From Deltaproteobacteria bacterium (lineage in GTDB: Bacteria; Desulfobacterota; Desulfobacteria; Desulfobacterales; ETH-SRB1), in contig QMMZ01000128.1 of NCBI GenBank assembly GCA_003647525.1, forward strand, positions 1-6,309: a stretch of DNA of 6,309 nucleotides, in the 5' to 3' direction. Position numbers and translations under genes: made by a program. Positions 1-5,136 of this stretch are shown piece after piece. The notes beneath the pieces were generated by a model. The model was not told the origin of the DNA and ran no database searches. It saw only the letters and a program-made list of their open reading frames with translations. Position 1 is the stretch's first letter. The number at the start of each line of letters is the position of its first letter.

Positions 1-67
1 CAAGAAGTATCGCCAGGCCCAGGCACACTGTGATGTGAAGCCCCTGAAAACGATGAATGAGCTGTAA
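1..67 (+). CDS. C-terminal end of an unidentified protein (partial)
   Basis: An open frame enters from the left edge and stops at TAA 65-67. The 21 visible residues end in HCDVKPLKTMNEL. Codon choice (AAG, CGC, CAG, GCC, CTG, GTG) looks like coding DNA, and the sequence turns AT-rich soon after the stop. The piece is too short to assign a family. No Rho-independent terminator directly follows; a hairpin without a T-run lies about 75 bp downstream. Confidence 0.4.
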   Translation, partial: KKYRQAQAHCDVKPLKTMNEL

Positions 68-141
68 GTAATTTTTTCAGATTTGAACTTCCGCATGAAT
101 GGCACTTTGGTTGATCCTCTGAACCGGTAATAAGGAATTCA

Positions 142-161
142 CTGGACTTCCCGCAGTCCAG
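142..161. repeat. 7-bp perfect inverted repeat (hairpin)
   Basis: CTGGACT (142-148) and AGTCCAG (155-161) are perfect arms around a 6-nt loop, TCCCGC. No T-run follows on either strand, so it is not a classical intrinsic terminator. It could stabilise the 3' end of the upstream transcript. The rest of the gap 68-486 is AT-rich; apart from this hairpin and the promoter/operator near 342-402, I see no gene or RNA in it. Confidence 0.4.
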
Positions 162-341
162 ACAAAGAAAATCAAATAACGGCATAATTTTTCTCCCTAT
201 AAAAATAGAATAAAAAATATAAAAATAACTATTATTTATTATCGCGTCAAGAACAAAGCTAATAATGCGTGAACGAAAACGGCTAATTTTTCCAATTTCT
301 GCTTCAGACTTAATTTTTTTTATAAAACCATCAAAAAAACC

Positions 342-369
342 TTGACAAGTGTTTTTTGCGTGTTAGGAT
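342..369 (+). promoter_or_regulatory. Sigma70-type promoter for the DUF2325 gene
   Basis: A perfect -35 hexamer TTGACA (342-347) is followed, after a 16-nt spacer, by TAGGAT (364-369), which matches the -10 consensus at four of six positions. Transcription would start near 376-380, giving a leader of about 110 nt before the ATG at 487. The start region coincides with the palindrome described next, the usual place for a repressor to act. The hexamers are seen; promoter activity is inferred. Confidence 0.55.
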
Positions 370-402
370 TAGATTAGTCTAACTTACTTTGCTTAATCTA
401 AT
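368..402. promoter_or_regulatory. DtxR/IdeR-like operator with flanking inverted repeat
   Basis: TTAGATTAGTCTAACTTAC (369-387) agrees with the DtxR/IdeR consensus TTAGGTTAGNCTAACCTAA at about 16 of 19 positions, and its core TTAG-T-CTAA (374-382) is a perfect palindrome. A second, longer inverted repeat, ATTAGATTA (368-376) against TAATCTAAT (394-402), brackets a 17-nt loop. The box covers the predicted transcription start. Known DtxR/IdeR proteins bind such boxes with Fe2+ and repress, so derepression of the DUF2325 gene under iron limitation is the inferred outcome. The regulator is not in this window. Confidence 0.5.
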
Positions 403-486
403 TATTATTATCAAGAGAATGCCTTACGGTTTCCGCTTTCTATCATGCCTTTTTTGTTTCAGAAATATTGAAATGGAGGAATATCA

Positions 487-888
487 ATGCAAGTTACTAA
501 CATTCAAGCCCGCAACGACAGGCGTAATCGTAAACTGAGACCAGTGCAAAAACGAATATCAAAAGCAGAGGATTGTCCATTGTTCGATCTTTGCGGAAAA
601 CGTATTCTTATTGTAGGCGGAATAACCAAAATCAAGACATTTTACCGCCGGGCGATCGAAAAAAAAGGCGCTGTCTTCGAATATCATGATGGTTGGGGGA
701 AACATGGCCTGGAGGGACTGGTCAGGCGCTCGGACATGGTTTTGTGCCCAGTCAACTGCAATAGCCACAATGCCTGTTTAAACGTCAAAAAGCTATGCAA
801 AAAATATTGCAAGCGCATCCAGATGCTCCCCAGCTCCAGTTCGAGCGCTATTTCACAGGCATTATCAAAAAGTGCAAGAACGAATTAA
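487..888 (+). CDS. DUF2325 domain protein
   Basis: This 133-aa protein of unknown function starts at an ATG preceded by GGAGGA with 6 nt spacing. A basic N-terminus (about 1-28, many Arg/Lys) leads into a DUF2325 domain: CGKRILIVGG (36-45), a Rossmann-like first strand and glycine turn; YHDG (66-69); D83 and the stretch CPVNCNSHNAC (87-97); K101/C104; and a serine-rich LPSSSSSAISQAL (114-126) that corresponds to the usual C-terminal SSG motif. Cysteines and His (C87, C91, H94, C97, C104) could bind a metal, but this is inference. It sits first behind the DtxR-like operator and is followed 56 bp later by the HTH/endonuclease-like gene, probably on the same transcript. The domain call is fairly secure. 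No biochemical role is known to me for this family. Confidence 0.82.
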   Translation: MQVTNIQARNDRRNRKLRPVQKRISKAEDCPLFDLCGKRILIVGGITKIKTFYRRAIEKKGAVFEYHDGWGKHGLEGLVRRSDMVLCPVNCNSHNACLNVKKLCKKYCKRIQMLPSSSSSAISQALSKSARTN

Positions 889-944
889 CCGTCCGCTGGG
901 TAAACGTCGGAGATACGCACCAGAAAATCTATGTGAGGTTTAAG

Positions 945-1934
945 ATGACGACGATACAACTGGAAGCTTATGTAAAAGAGCAATTTAATATGGAACTATA
1001 TAAATTTATCAAACAGAAAGTAGAGGTGGAAAACCTTTACAATTACGAGCTGGCCTGCATTTTAAATGTAAATGGGTCATTCATCGGAAAGTTGAAAAAA
1101 ACCTTTGAAATAAAGAAGGCTGCTGGATTTCCAAGACAGTTTGAACGGACTTACGGTGCGGGTGCTGTGAAAAAATTTAAAAAAATCATAGAAAATCCGG
1201 ATAATAGCCTGGCTGGCGTGGCCAGACATTTCGGGTTTTCCAGAGAATATGCCCGGCAGGTATATAAAAAGGTCTATGGATACCCCTATACTGAAGCCTT
1301 CCAAAGCAAGATAAAACTAAGAAAACGCAAAAGGCTTGCTAACAGGAAGAAATCCAAACGTCTCGAGCTATTGATAAAGGTCAAAACAAAAATGGAGTCC
1401 ATGAGCTTAACCCCACATCTCAGAATTCGGGAACATCCGTATGAGATTTTGACGAACGGTTACAAGCTTCTTCTCAAGTGCGCCTCAACGCCTCTCATGA
1501 TCGGAAAGAAGCGATATTTTCGCATCACCAATAGAACTGGAGCAAGCCAGGATTTTGACTTTATCATTTGTGTTTGCAGAAACAACGGAGAAAGTATCCA
1601 TTACATTATTCCGCGGCACGCCATGCCAAAATACAGAGTTTACCTTTTACCCGATGCAAGGCCTGGTAAAAGCAAGTACACCCGGTTCAAGGAGGCCTGG
1701 CATTTGCTAACCCGTAAAAAACCAGACAAAGGAGATATCATGACAACCAAAGAGTCAAAACAACTTTTCGAGAAGGCTGTCCTTTTTGCAGACCGCTCCG
1801 GAAACAAACCAGGTATCCAGCCAGGGCGCATCAATATCGGTTCACACCTGAATCAAAGAAACAGCTTGAGCGCCAAGGTGAAAGCTGAAATTGATCAGCG
1901 ATGCTTTTCAAAACAGCATCTTGAACCAAAATAG
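945..1934 (+). CDS. Two-HTH DNA-binding protein with endonuclease-like C-terminal domain
   Basis: I start this 329-aa protein at ATG 945, which has GAGG seven bases upstream; the longer open frame (from 795) would overlap the DUF2325 gene. Two helix-turn-helix-like segments are visible, about 33-51 (YELACILNV..FIGKLKK) and 88-111 (SLAGVARHFGFSREYARQVY), then a very basic linker (121-149, many K/R). Residues about 185-255 (YFRITNR..DFDFIICVCR..YIIPRHAMP..SKYTRFKEAW) resemble the domain of group-I-intron-associated PD-(D/E)XK endonucleases (PDDEXK_5-like), including the dFyi, yyviP and sKy..y..aW signatures. I cannot confirm a full catalytic triad. The last 64 residues (266-329) look unrelated to the domain and begin at an internal start signal. 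The role is probably sequence-specific DNA binding, possibly a selfish or regulatory derivative. The family call is moderate; the specific function is unknown. Confidence 0.7.
   Translation: MTTIQLEAYVKEQFNMELYKFIKQKVEVENLYNYELACILNVNGSFIGKLKKTFEIKKAAGFPRQFERTYGAGAVKKFKKIIENPDNSLAGVARHFGFSREYARQVYKKVYGYPYTEAFQSKIKLRKRKRLANRKKSKRLELLIKVKTKMESMSLTPHLRIREHPYEILTNGYKLLLKCASTPLMIGKKRYFRITNRTGASQDFDFIICVCRNNGESIHYIIPRHAMPKYRVYLLPDARPGKSKYTRFKEAWHLLTRKKPDKGDIMTTKESKQLFEKAVLFADRSGNKPGIQPGRINIGSHLNQRNSLSAKVKAEIDQRCFSKQHLEPK
1728..1742 (+). promoter_or_regulatory. Internal ribosome binding site and in-frame ATG
   Basis: AAAGGAG (1728-1734) lies 5 nt before ATG 1740 and is a near-ideal start signal inside the 945-1934 gene, in the same frame. 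It would give a separate 64-aa protein (1740-1934) beginning MTTKESKQLFEKAV. Either the tail of the large gene was once an independent small gene fused by stop-codon loss, or two products are made. The motif is seen directly; its use is unproven. Confidence 0.4.
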
Positions 1935-2151
1935 ATTTCAGTCCCTGGAGACTACTTGGCGTGAAAGGAGACCGTGCGTGATGGAAACAATCAAGTAAAC
2001 TGGTATCTATAAAGATCTTTGTGACACCACGCTGATTTTCTTTCATAACGTTAAGCAGTTGGTGTGCAGAAGTCCCGTCGAAATCACCCTCTAATTTTAT
2101 GTGAAAATCCTTGCTGTTTCTTTGAACATAGATTCTAAAATTAGATGCCAT
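1831..2151 (-). CDS. Small STAS-like protein (anti-sigma antagonist type)
   Basis: This 106-aa protein has an ATG preceded by AAAGGAGTG with suitable spacing. The N-terminal half (FRIYVQRNSKDFHIKLEGDF, then DGTSAHQLLNVM and TKIFIDTSLL) follows the strand-strand-helix-strand order of short STAS-like proteins common in Desulfobacteraceae; D49-T50-S51 falls where STAS proteins carry their phosphorylatable Ser/Thr region. The segment 56-72 (HHARSPFTPSSLQGLK) can be aligned with the second helix of those proteins. The tail after about residue 80 is less recognisable and overlaps the 3' end of the convergent HTH/endonuclease gene by 104 bp. STAS proteins usually work by partner switching with an anti-sigma kinase; no such partner is seen here. 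The family call is moderate. Confidence 0.62.
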   Translation of the reverse strand: MASNFRIYVQRNSKDFHIKLEGDFDGTSAHQLLNVMKENQRGVTKIFIDTSLLDCFHHARSPFTPSSLQGLKSILVQDAVLKSIADQFQLSPWRSSCFFDSGVNRY

Positions 2152-2180
2152 GATGTAACACTCCTTTGTTTGTGCACTTT

Positions 2181-2229
2181 AAATAAAAAAGGCGTAACCA
2201 GATTAATTTCACAATCCAAGTTACGCCTT
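2181..2229 (-). terminator. Rho-independent terminator behind the porin gene
   Basis: Read on the minus strand, AAGGCGTAAC (2229-2220) pairs perfectly with GTTACGCCTT (2198-2189) around a 21-nt loop that can form a small inner GATT/AATC stem. It runs straight into TTTTTTATTT (2190-2181). It lies about 80 bp past the porin stop and just upstream of the STAS-like gene, so it should isolate the two. Confidence 0.7.
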
Positions 2230-2307
2230 CACTTTTACCGTCTATGCGGCAATCGTAAGATGTCCCTTATAACGTTTTATTATTCTAATATGAGAGGACT
2301 CTTAAAT

Positions 2308-3480
2308 TTAGAATTCTATAGCAAGCATCGTAGTCATCAGATGCCTTGTGTCTTTATTTTCATATTTGCCGTACAGATATTCAAGAGCAATGGATGTGTC
2401 TTTAAACAGACCATAACTAACGCAGCCGCCGAATTGTTTTTCTGGCAGAAAATCACCGCAATCATTACTTCCTTCATAACAGACAGCAAGATTTAGACTG
2501 TCGGTAACACCACAGGCAAGCTCAATAGTCCAGGCTTCCGGCCTGTGGGATTTTCCTCCGTCAAAACTCAACTCACCTGCTTTAAAATCATCAATGGCTC
2601 CCAGATATTCTGCATTGAAGAAATATTTATCCAGAATGGAAGCAATTATGAATGTATTGAACCCGCCAATATGATTTTTGATCGTTGCAGTTGCCTCTTC
2701 CTGGAGAGCGTCGCTGTCGGCAATGTTGGATATACCGGATATACCGGCAGTTAAATTCAAATCCGGCACTGTTGTTTCCGGAAGAGTAAAACATGCGCTT
2801 GCAAGGTAATTATCTATATGATTTTCTTCTCCTGTTTCATCTATATCTCCGTTAAAGGCGCCAACCGAAAGTTCCAGCAGGTCATTCCTGAAACCTCCGA
2901 CAACAGCGCTTTCATTTGTCTCTCCAAGCTCCAGTGTCAGTGGATCTCTAATAAAATGGCTTTCAAACACTCCAAAAGGAATATACATTTTTCCTAAATC
3001 AACATAAAGAGGCGCCACATCCGCTCCGTCAATTGTGATGATTCCCTGGTCCACATCAAATGGTGTGTCGTCTTCTTCATATAAAAAGAAAAGACTTGCT
3101 TTAACATGCTTTGCAATATCAACATCAAAGCCAATTTCGACTGTTGCAAGAACAAGATCACTTGTGTCTGTGTCTCTTAGTGATGGATCATGAAAATTGT
3201 AGTCTTCATAAGAAGCCTCGACTTCTATGCAAGCGCCGGGATGTATTTTATCAGCCCAGTTTCCAAGTAAACCCTCATGGGCTTCCTTATCACCGGTTTG
3301 CGAAGAAAATTCCATTTCCTGCCTCATGTCAGCAGCTTCTTTGTCGGTAATGATATTTTTCTTTTCAAGAATTTTCAGCAGTTGTCCGGTTTCCTGGCTA
3401 ATGGCAAAAGCATTAGAATTAATAATAAACAATGCTAAAAATAACGTAATCCCAATTACAATAAAGTTTTGTTTGGACAT
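2308..3480 (-). CDS. lbtU-like: LbtU-family siderophore porin
   Basis: This 390-aa outer-membrane barrel has an ATG preceded by AGAAGGAG. Residues 1-26 are a signal peptide (KQN, hydrophobic core IVIGITLFLALFII, cleavage after AFA at 24-26). A short helical segment (29-56, LLKILEKKNIITDKEAADMR) is typical of these proteins before the barrel. The signature YIPFGVFESHF-IRDPLTLELGET (166-188) is diagnostic of the LbtU family. Alternating hydrophobic strands continue to a terminal Phe (MLAIEF). LbtU of Legionella takes up the siderophore legiobactin without TonB, and distant Desulfobacterota members are usually annotated the same way; the actual substrate here is unknown. It has its own upstream palindrome and its own terminator, and lies at the end of the small-gene operon, so it may be transcribed alone or by read-through. 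Iron limitation is the likely inducer. Confidence 0.8.
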   Translation of the reverse strand: MSKQNFIVIGITLFLALFIINSNAFAISQETGQLLKILEKKNIITDKEAADMRQEMEFSSQTGDKEAHEGLLGNWADKIHPGACIEVEASYEDYNFHDPSLRDTDTSDLVLATVEIGFDVDIAKHVKASLFFLYEEDDTPFDVDQGIITIDGADVAPLYVDLGKMYIPFGVFESHFIRDPLTLELGETNESAVVGGFRNDLLELSVGAFNGDIDETGEENHIDNYLASACFTLPETTVPDLNLTAGISGISNIADSDALQEEATATIKNHIGGFNTFIIASILDKYFFNAEYLGAIDDFKAGELSFDGGKSHRPEAWTIELACGVTDSLNLAVCYEGSNDCGDFLPEKQFGGCVSYGLFKDTSIALEYLYGKYENKDTRHLMTTMLAIEF

Positions 3481-3599
3481 AACCTTCTCCTTCTGATTAT
3501 AGTTTTACTATTGACGGCTTAATAGCATTAACTTAAGAACTCCTTTAAAGTCCACCTTTGAAATCGGTCTTTTTAACGGCTTTCATCTGATAAGTTTGC

Positions 3600-3633
3600 T
3601 TAGGTATTTAAAATATGATTAGGTATATCTAAT
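3600..3633. promoter_or_regulatory. Palindromic operator upstream of the porin
   Basis: ATTAGGTATATCTAAT (3618-3633) is a near-perfect inverted repeat (ATTAG-N6-CTAAT) about 137 bp before the porin ATG. TTAGGTAT occurs again at 3600-3607 with a 19-bp period (second copy 3619-3626), about two helical turns. The TTAG/CTAA half-sites are those of the box near 374-382, although the spacing differs (6 nt instead of 1). One metal-responsive repressor of the DtxR type could act on both, but this is inference. No convincing -35/-10 pair was found beside it. Confidence 0.42.
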
Positions 3634-3660
3634 GTACCAGTTAAAAAAAATCGTTACTAT

Positions 3661-3692
3661 TTAGCCACGAATGAACATGAATTTACACAAAT
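3661..3692 (+). repeat. Degenerate CACGAATGAA-type intergenic repeat
   Basis: Three imperfect units of about 10 bp follow one another: CACGAATGAA, CATGAATTTA, CACAAATAAG. Strings of the form CCACGAATGAACACGAAT recur in intergenic DNA of many environmental bacteria; this looks like a decayed copy. No function is suggested. It sits between the zinc-ribbon gene and the porin operator. Confidence 0.35.
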
Positions 3693-3754
3693 AAGGCAAA
3701 ATCATTCTATCTATTATAATGGTTAATGATTGTTCTGTCATGGTTCCTGTGTGC

Positions 3755-4036
3755 TCAAAGTTTTCGTGCCATGGGTATACCGCAATCAGGGCATTTCATC
3801 TTGCTGCACGAGACACCCGTGATATGTTTCACTTCCTTTTTGCACCTCAGACATATGCAAAATCCTTCGGGGCCGGCCCCAACTTCCCATCCGACCTCCC
3901 CTGCACTTGAACCCGGGTTCTCTTCTTCACGAGGCCTCTCTTTTCCGCATTCCGGGCGCTGTTCGTCGCGCATTCCTCTGCCTCGGCCTGTGCCGCTTCC
4001 TTTGCCCTGTGGGCCTGTTCCATCGCGATTCGGCAT
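3755..4036 (-). CDS. DUF5320-type Gly-rich protein with C-terminal zinc ribbon
   Basis: This 93-aa protein starts with PNRDGTGPQGKGSGTGRGRG (2-21), the DUF5320-style leader (M-P-x-x-D-G-T-G-P-x-G-x-G) often found beside dinitrogenase-cofactor-type and metal-handling genes. A hydrophilic, probably disordered linker (22-57) follows. The C-terminus is a compact metal-binding unit: C60, C62-x-x-C65, H71, C77 and C82-P-D-C85-G, ending in PMARKL, like the zinc-ribbon/rubredoxin-like tails of this group. The ATG has GGAG about 12 nt upstream. It is the last gene of the minus-strand small-gene run before the porin gap. A structural Zn or a bound Fe/Fe-S are both possible; no enzyme activity is visible. 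The domain architecture is seen; the exact role is unknown. Confidence 0.72.
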   Translation of the reverse strand: MPNRDGTGPQGKGSGTGRGRGMRDEQRPECGKERPREEENPGSSAGEVGWEVGAGPEGFCICLRCKKEVKHITGVSCSKMKCPDCGIPMARKL

Positions 4037-4061
4037 AAAAAAATCTCACTCCTTTTTTAAT

Positions 4062-4152
4062 TCAGTCAATTGCCTTATCCCCCCCTTCCCACAGCTTTAC
4101 TAAATCTGTAAGCTGCATAGAAAACCAAGCCTGTAAAAATTTCTGGCGCTTT
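4062..4152 (-). pseudogene. Broken second copy of the 44-aa membrane mini-protein
   Basis: Reading 4152 to 4062 gives KAPEIFTGLVFYAAYRFSKA followed by VGRGDKAID and TGA (4064-4062). It matches the intact mini-protein at 4404-4538 (IFTGVVVYIAYRLGKSVGK) at 12 of 19 residues, with most shared residues encoded by different synonymous codons. This suggests an old duplication that stayed under selection for a time. No usable start is present: two in-frame TGA codons (one at 4155-4153) separate it from the nearest ATGs, and upstream bases show no ribosome site. Alternatives are a non-standard start (ATT 4140 or TTG 4128) or a frameshift from TTG near 4169. It lies between the DsrC-like and zinc-ribbon genes. 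Confidence 0.5.
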
Positions 4153-4206
4153 TCAGGCAGTTCAACGGCTCATCTGCATAGCTTCGCAGCGAAAAGCATC
4201 CTTACT

Positions 4207-4395
4207 TTACCACTTTACTGCCCTCAAGCCAGCGGTTTTGACCAATCCTCGATGATACCCATGCGGGAAGAGTCTTTCAAGCTCTTTCAGCTCGATTTGA
4301 TTCGCATCACAGCATTCATATAATGTTGGAACAAAGTTGTTTTTTTCGAAGCTATCACGGAGGGAATAAATTAGTTTCCAGTGCTTATCAGACAA
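4207..4395 (-). CDS. Short DsrC/TusE-family protein lacking both redox cysteines
   Basis: This is a 62-aa protein. I recognise the DsrC/TusE/DsvC fold from DKHWKLIYSLRDSFEKN (3-19), P23, LFPHG (42-46) and GLVKTAGL (50-57). Normal members are about 105-115 aa; here the N-terminal beta part is absent and the ten-residue C-terminal arm is cut to RAVKW. The first arm cysteine (GACKIAGL in the family) is V52, and the second lies past the stop, so it cannot carry a persulfide or trisulfide. Cys-free relatives have been called RspA and thought regulatory. The start is TTG 4395, with AAGGGG just upstream; a TAA in frame eight codons before rules out a longer form. It is 8 nt behind the mini-protein stop, hence translationally linked. 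The C28-C29 pair is unusual. The fold is confident; the role is unknown. Confidence 0.68.
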   Translation of the reverse strand: MSDKHWKLIYSLRDSFEKNNFVPTLYECCDANQIELKELERLFPHGYHRGLVKTAGLRAVKW

Positions 4396-4403
4396 TCCCC
4401 CTT

Positions 4404-4538
4404 CTATTTTCCCTTAGCTATTTTTGTCTCTTTTATTTCTTCTTTTTCTTTTATTTCCTCTTTACCCACACTTTTTCCAAGCCTGTAAGCTATGTATACG
4501 ACTACACCCGTAAAAATAATTCCAACTGGAAAATGCAT
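4404..4538 (-). CDS. 44-aa single-span membrane mini-protein
   Basis: This small gene begins at ATG 4538 with a strong AAAGGAGGTG eight bases upstream and ends at TAG 4404. The product starts MHFPVGIIFTGVVVYIAYRL. Residues 4-20 form one membrane helix; G21-K-S-V-G25 and a Lys/Glu-rich cytoplasmic tail (26-44, KEEIKEKEEIK..) follow, so the likely topology is N-out/C-in. It lies 22 nt behind the HMA-like gene and 8 nt before the DsrC-like gene. The existence of a diverged second copy (4062-4152), with the membrane part conserved at protein rather than DNA level, supports it being a real gene. No family is recognised; it may be a membrane-shaping or anchoring part of the complex made by this operon. 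Confidence 0.68.
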   Translation of the reverse strand: MHFPVGIIFTGVVVYIAYRLGKSVGKEEIKEKEEIKETKIAKGK

Positions 4539-4560
4539 ATTTTTCACCTCCTTTAAAAAC

Positions 4561-4884
4561 TCAAAACTGCAAGCCGGGAAGCAATGTCCTCGCCTTCTCT
4601 TTTAGTTGCTCGACGTCTTTTTCACCCACTACGTCTTGCCAAAAATCGTGGGGGAGGATGTCTGTGTCGTATTGAACAACCACAGAGCCTGCAAAAAGGT
4701 TCAGCCTGATATTCTTGATAGCCTCGATCTGATTCGCTATTTTTTGTATCTCTTTTTCAATGCCATTCAGCTTCGGCAACTTAGTCACAATGCTGTGATT
4801 AAACCTCAGTCGTATCCGGCCTGGAATGTGATGCGCAATCTCTGCTTCCTCGAGCAAAGGCATAAGATAATCTTCAACAGCCAT
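4561..4884 (-). CDS. HMA_2-like protein without CxxC
   Basis: This is a 107-aa protein. I take ATG 4884, which has GAGG six bases upstream; a TTG at 4896 overlapping the previous stop (TTGA) is the alternative and adds four residues. Residues 18-28 (HHIPGRIRLRF) are the PGRxRL signature of HMA_2-type domains. The order is strand, helix (about 38-57, LNGIEKEIQKIANQIEAI), strand-strand (60-75, IRLNLFAGSVVVQYD) and a second helix, a ferredoxin-like ferritic metal-chaperone fold. Classical HMA domains bind Cu/Zn through CxxC; there is no Cys at all here, and the basic PGR motif takes its place. Cys-free HMA-like domains occur with P1B-6 ATPases and in ferrosome operons (FezC type). It could guide iron or interact with phosphate or lipid. 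It is likely translationally coupled to the 77-aa membrane protein gene. Confidence 0.75.
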   Translation of the reverse strand: MAVEDYLMPLLEEAEIAHHIPGRIRLRFNHSIVTKLPKLNGIEKEIQKIANQIEAIKNIRLNLFAGSVVVQYDTDILPHDFWQDVVGEKDVEQLKEKARTLLPGLQF

Positions 4885-4892
4885 AATAGTCC

Positions 4893-5126
4893 TCAAGCTC
4901 CTTTCTCCTGTCTGGTGATCTGACGTCTTGCTTCCCGCTTCAGCCTGCCTGGTTCTTTCTTGTACAGGCTGTGGTGCCAGAAAGAGAATCCGAGCAGGGC
5001 TACACCAGAGGCAATGTGTAAGTATTTTACTTTCTTATTATCCAGAAAAAAAGTCGTTCCCGTTGTTACCATCAGGGAAACAACCATCCCTGCCTTGGCA
5101 AACTCTTTTGTTTTATTGTTTGACAT
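4893..5126 (-). CDS. 77-aa two-helix membrane protein with histidines
   Basis: The ATG is at 5126 with AAGGGG upstream, 10 nt behind the preceding stop. Two hydrophobic segments are visible, about 10-28 (AKAGMVVSLMVTTGTTFFL) and 35-55 (YLHIASGVALLGFSFWHHSLY), joined by a short charged turn (DNKKVK), then a strongly basic tail (56-77). H37 near one end and H51-H52 near the other end of the second helix are spaced as in DUF4405/cytochrome-b-like hairpins, where such histidines hold heme. This is only a resemblance; metal or heme binding is inference. Topology is probably a hairpin with both ends in the cytoplasm. The stop overlaps the alternative TTG of the HMA-like gene. No named family is secure. 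Confidence 0.66.
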   Translation of the reverse strand: MSNNKTKEFAKAGMVVSLMVTTGTTFFLDNKKVKYLHIASGVALLGFSFWHHSLYKKEPGRLKREARRQITRQEKGA

Positions 5127-5136
5127 TGCTTTCCCC

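Noticed and set aside
68..130. In-frame continuation after the TAA at 65-67
   Set aside because: Twenty stop-free codons are expected by chance and no readthrough signal is visible.
419..538. Possible 39-codon upstream ORF in the DUF2325 leader
   Set aside because: It overlaps the gene out of frame and has only a weak, badly spaced AAGAG in front.
795..944. Earlier ATG at 795 for the HTH/endonuclease-like gene
   Set aside because: It overlaps the DUF2325 gene by 94 bp and lacks a ribosome site, while ATG 945 has GAGG at good distance.
1900..1920. GATGCT/AGCATC hairpin as a terminator
   Set aside because: No T-run follows on either strand and it lies inside coding sequence of both genes.
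3496..3501. Perfect minus-strand TATAAT before the porin
   Set aside because: It is only 16 nt from the ATG with no -35 partner, so a transcript would start at the ribosome site.
3661..3692. CRISPR-like short repeats
   Set aside because: Units of about 10 bp directly abut with no spacers; a decayed simple repeat explains them.
3719..4103. Plus-strand ORFs opposite the zinc-ribbon gene
   Set aside because: No ribosome sites and no recognisable domains; they mirror the Gly/Cys-rich gene on the other strand.
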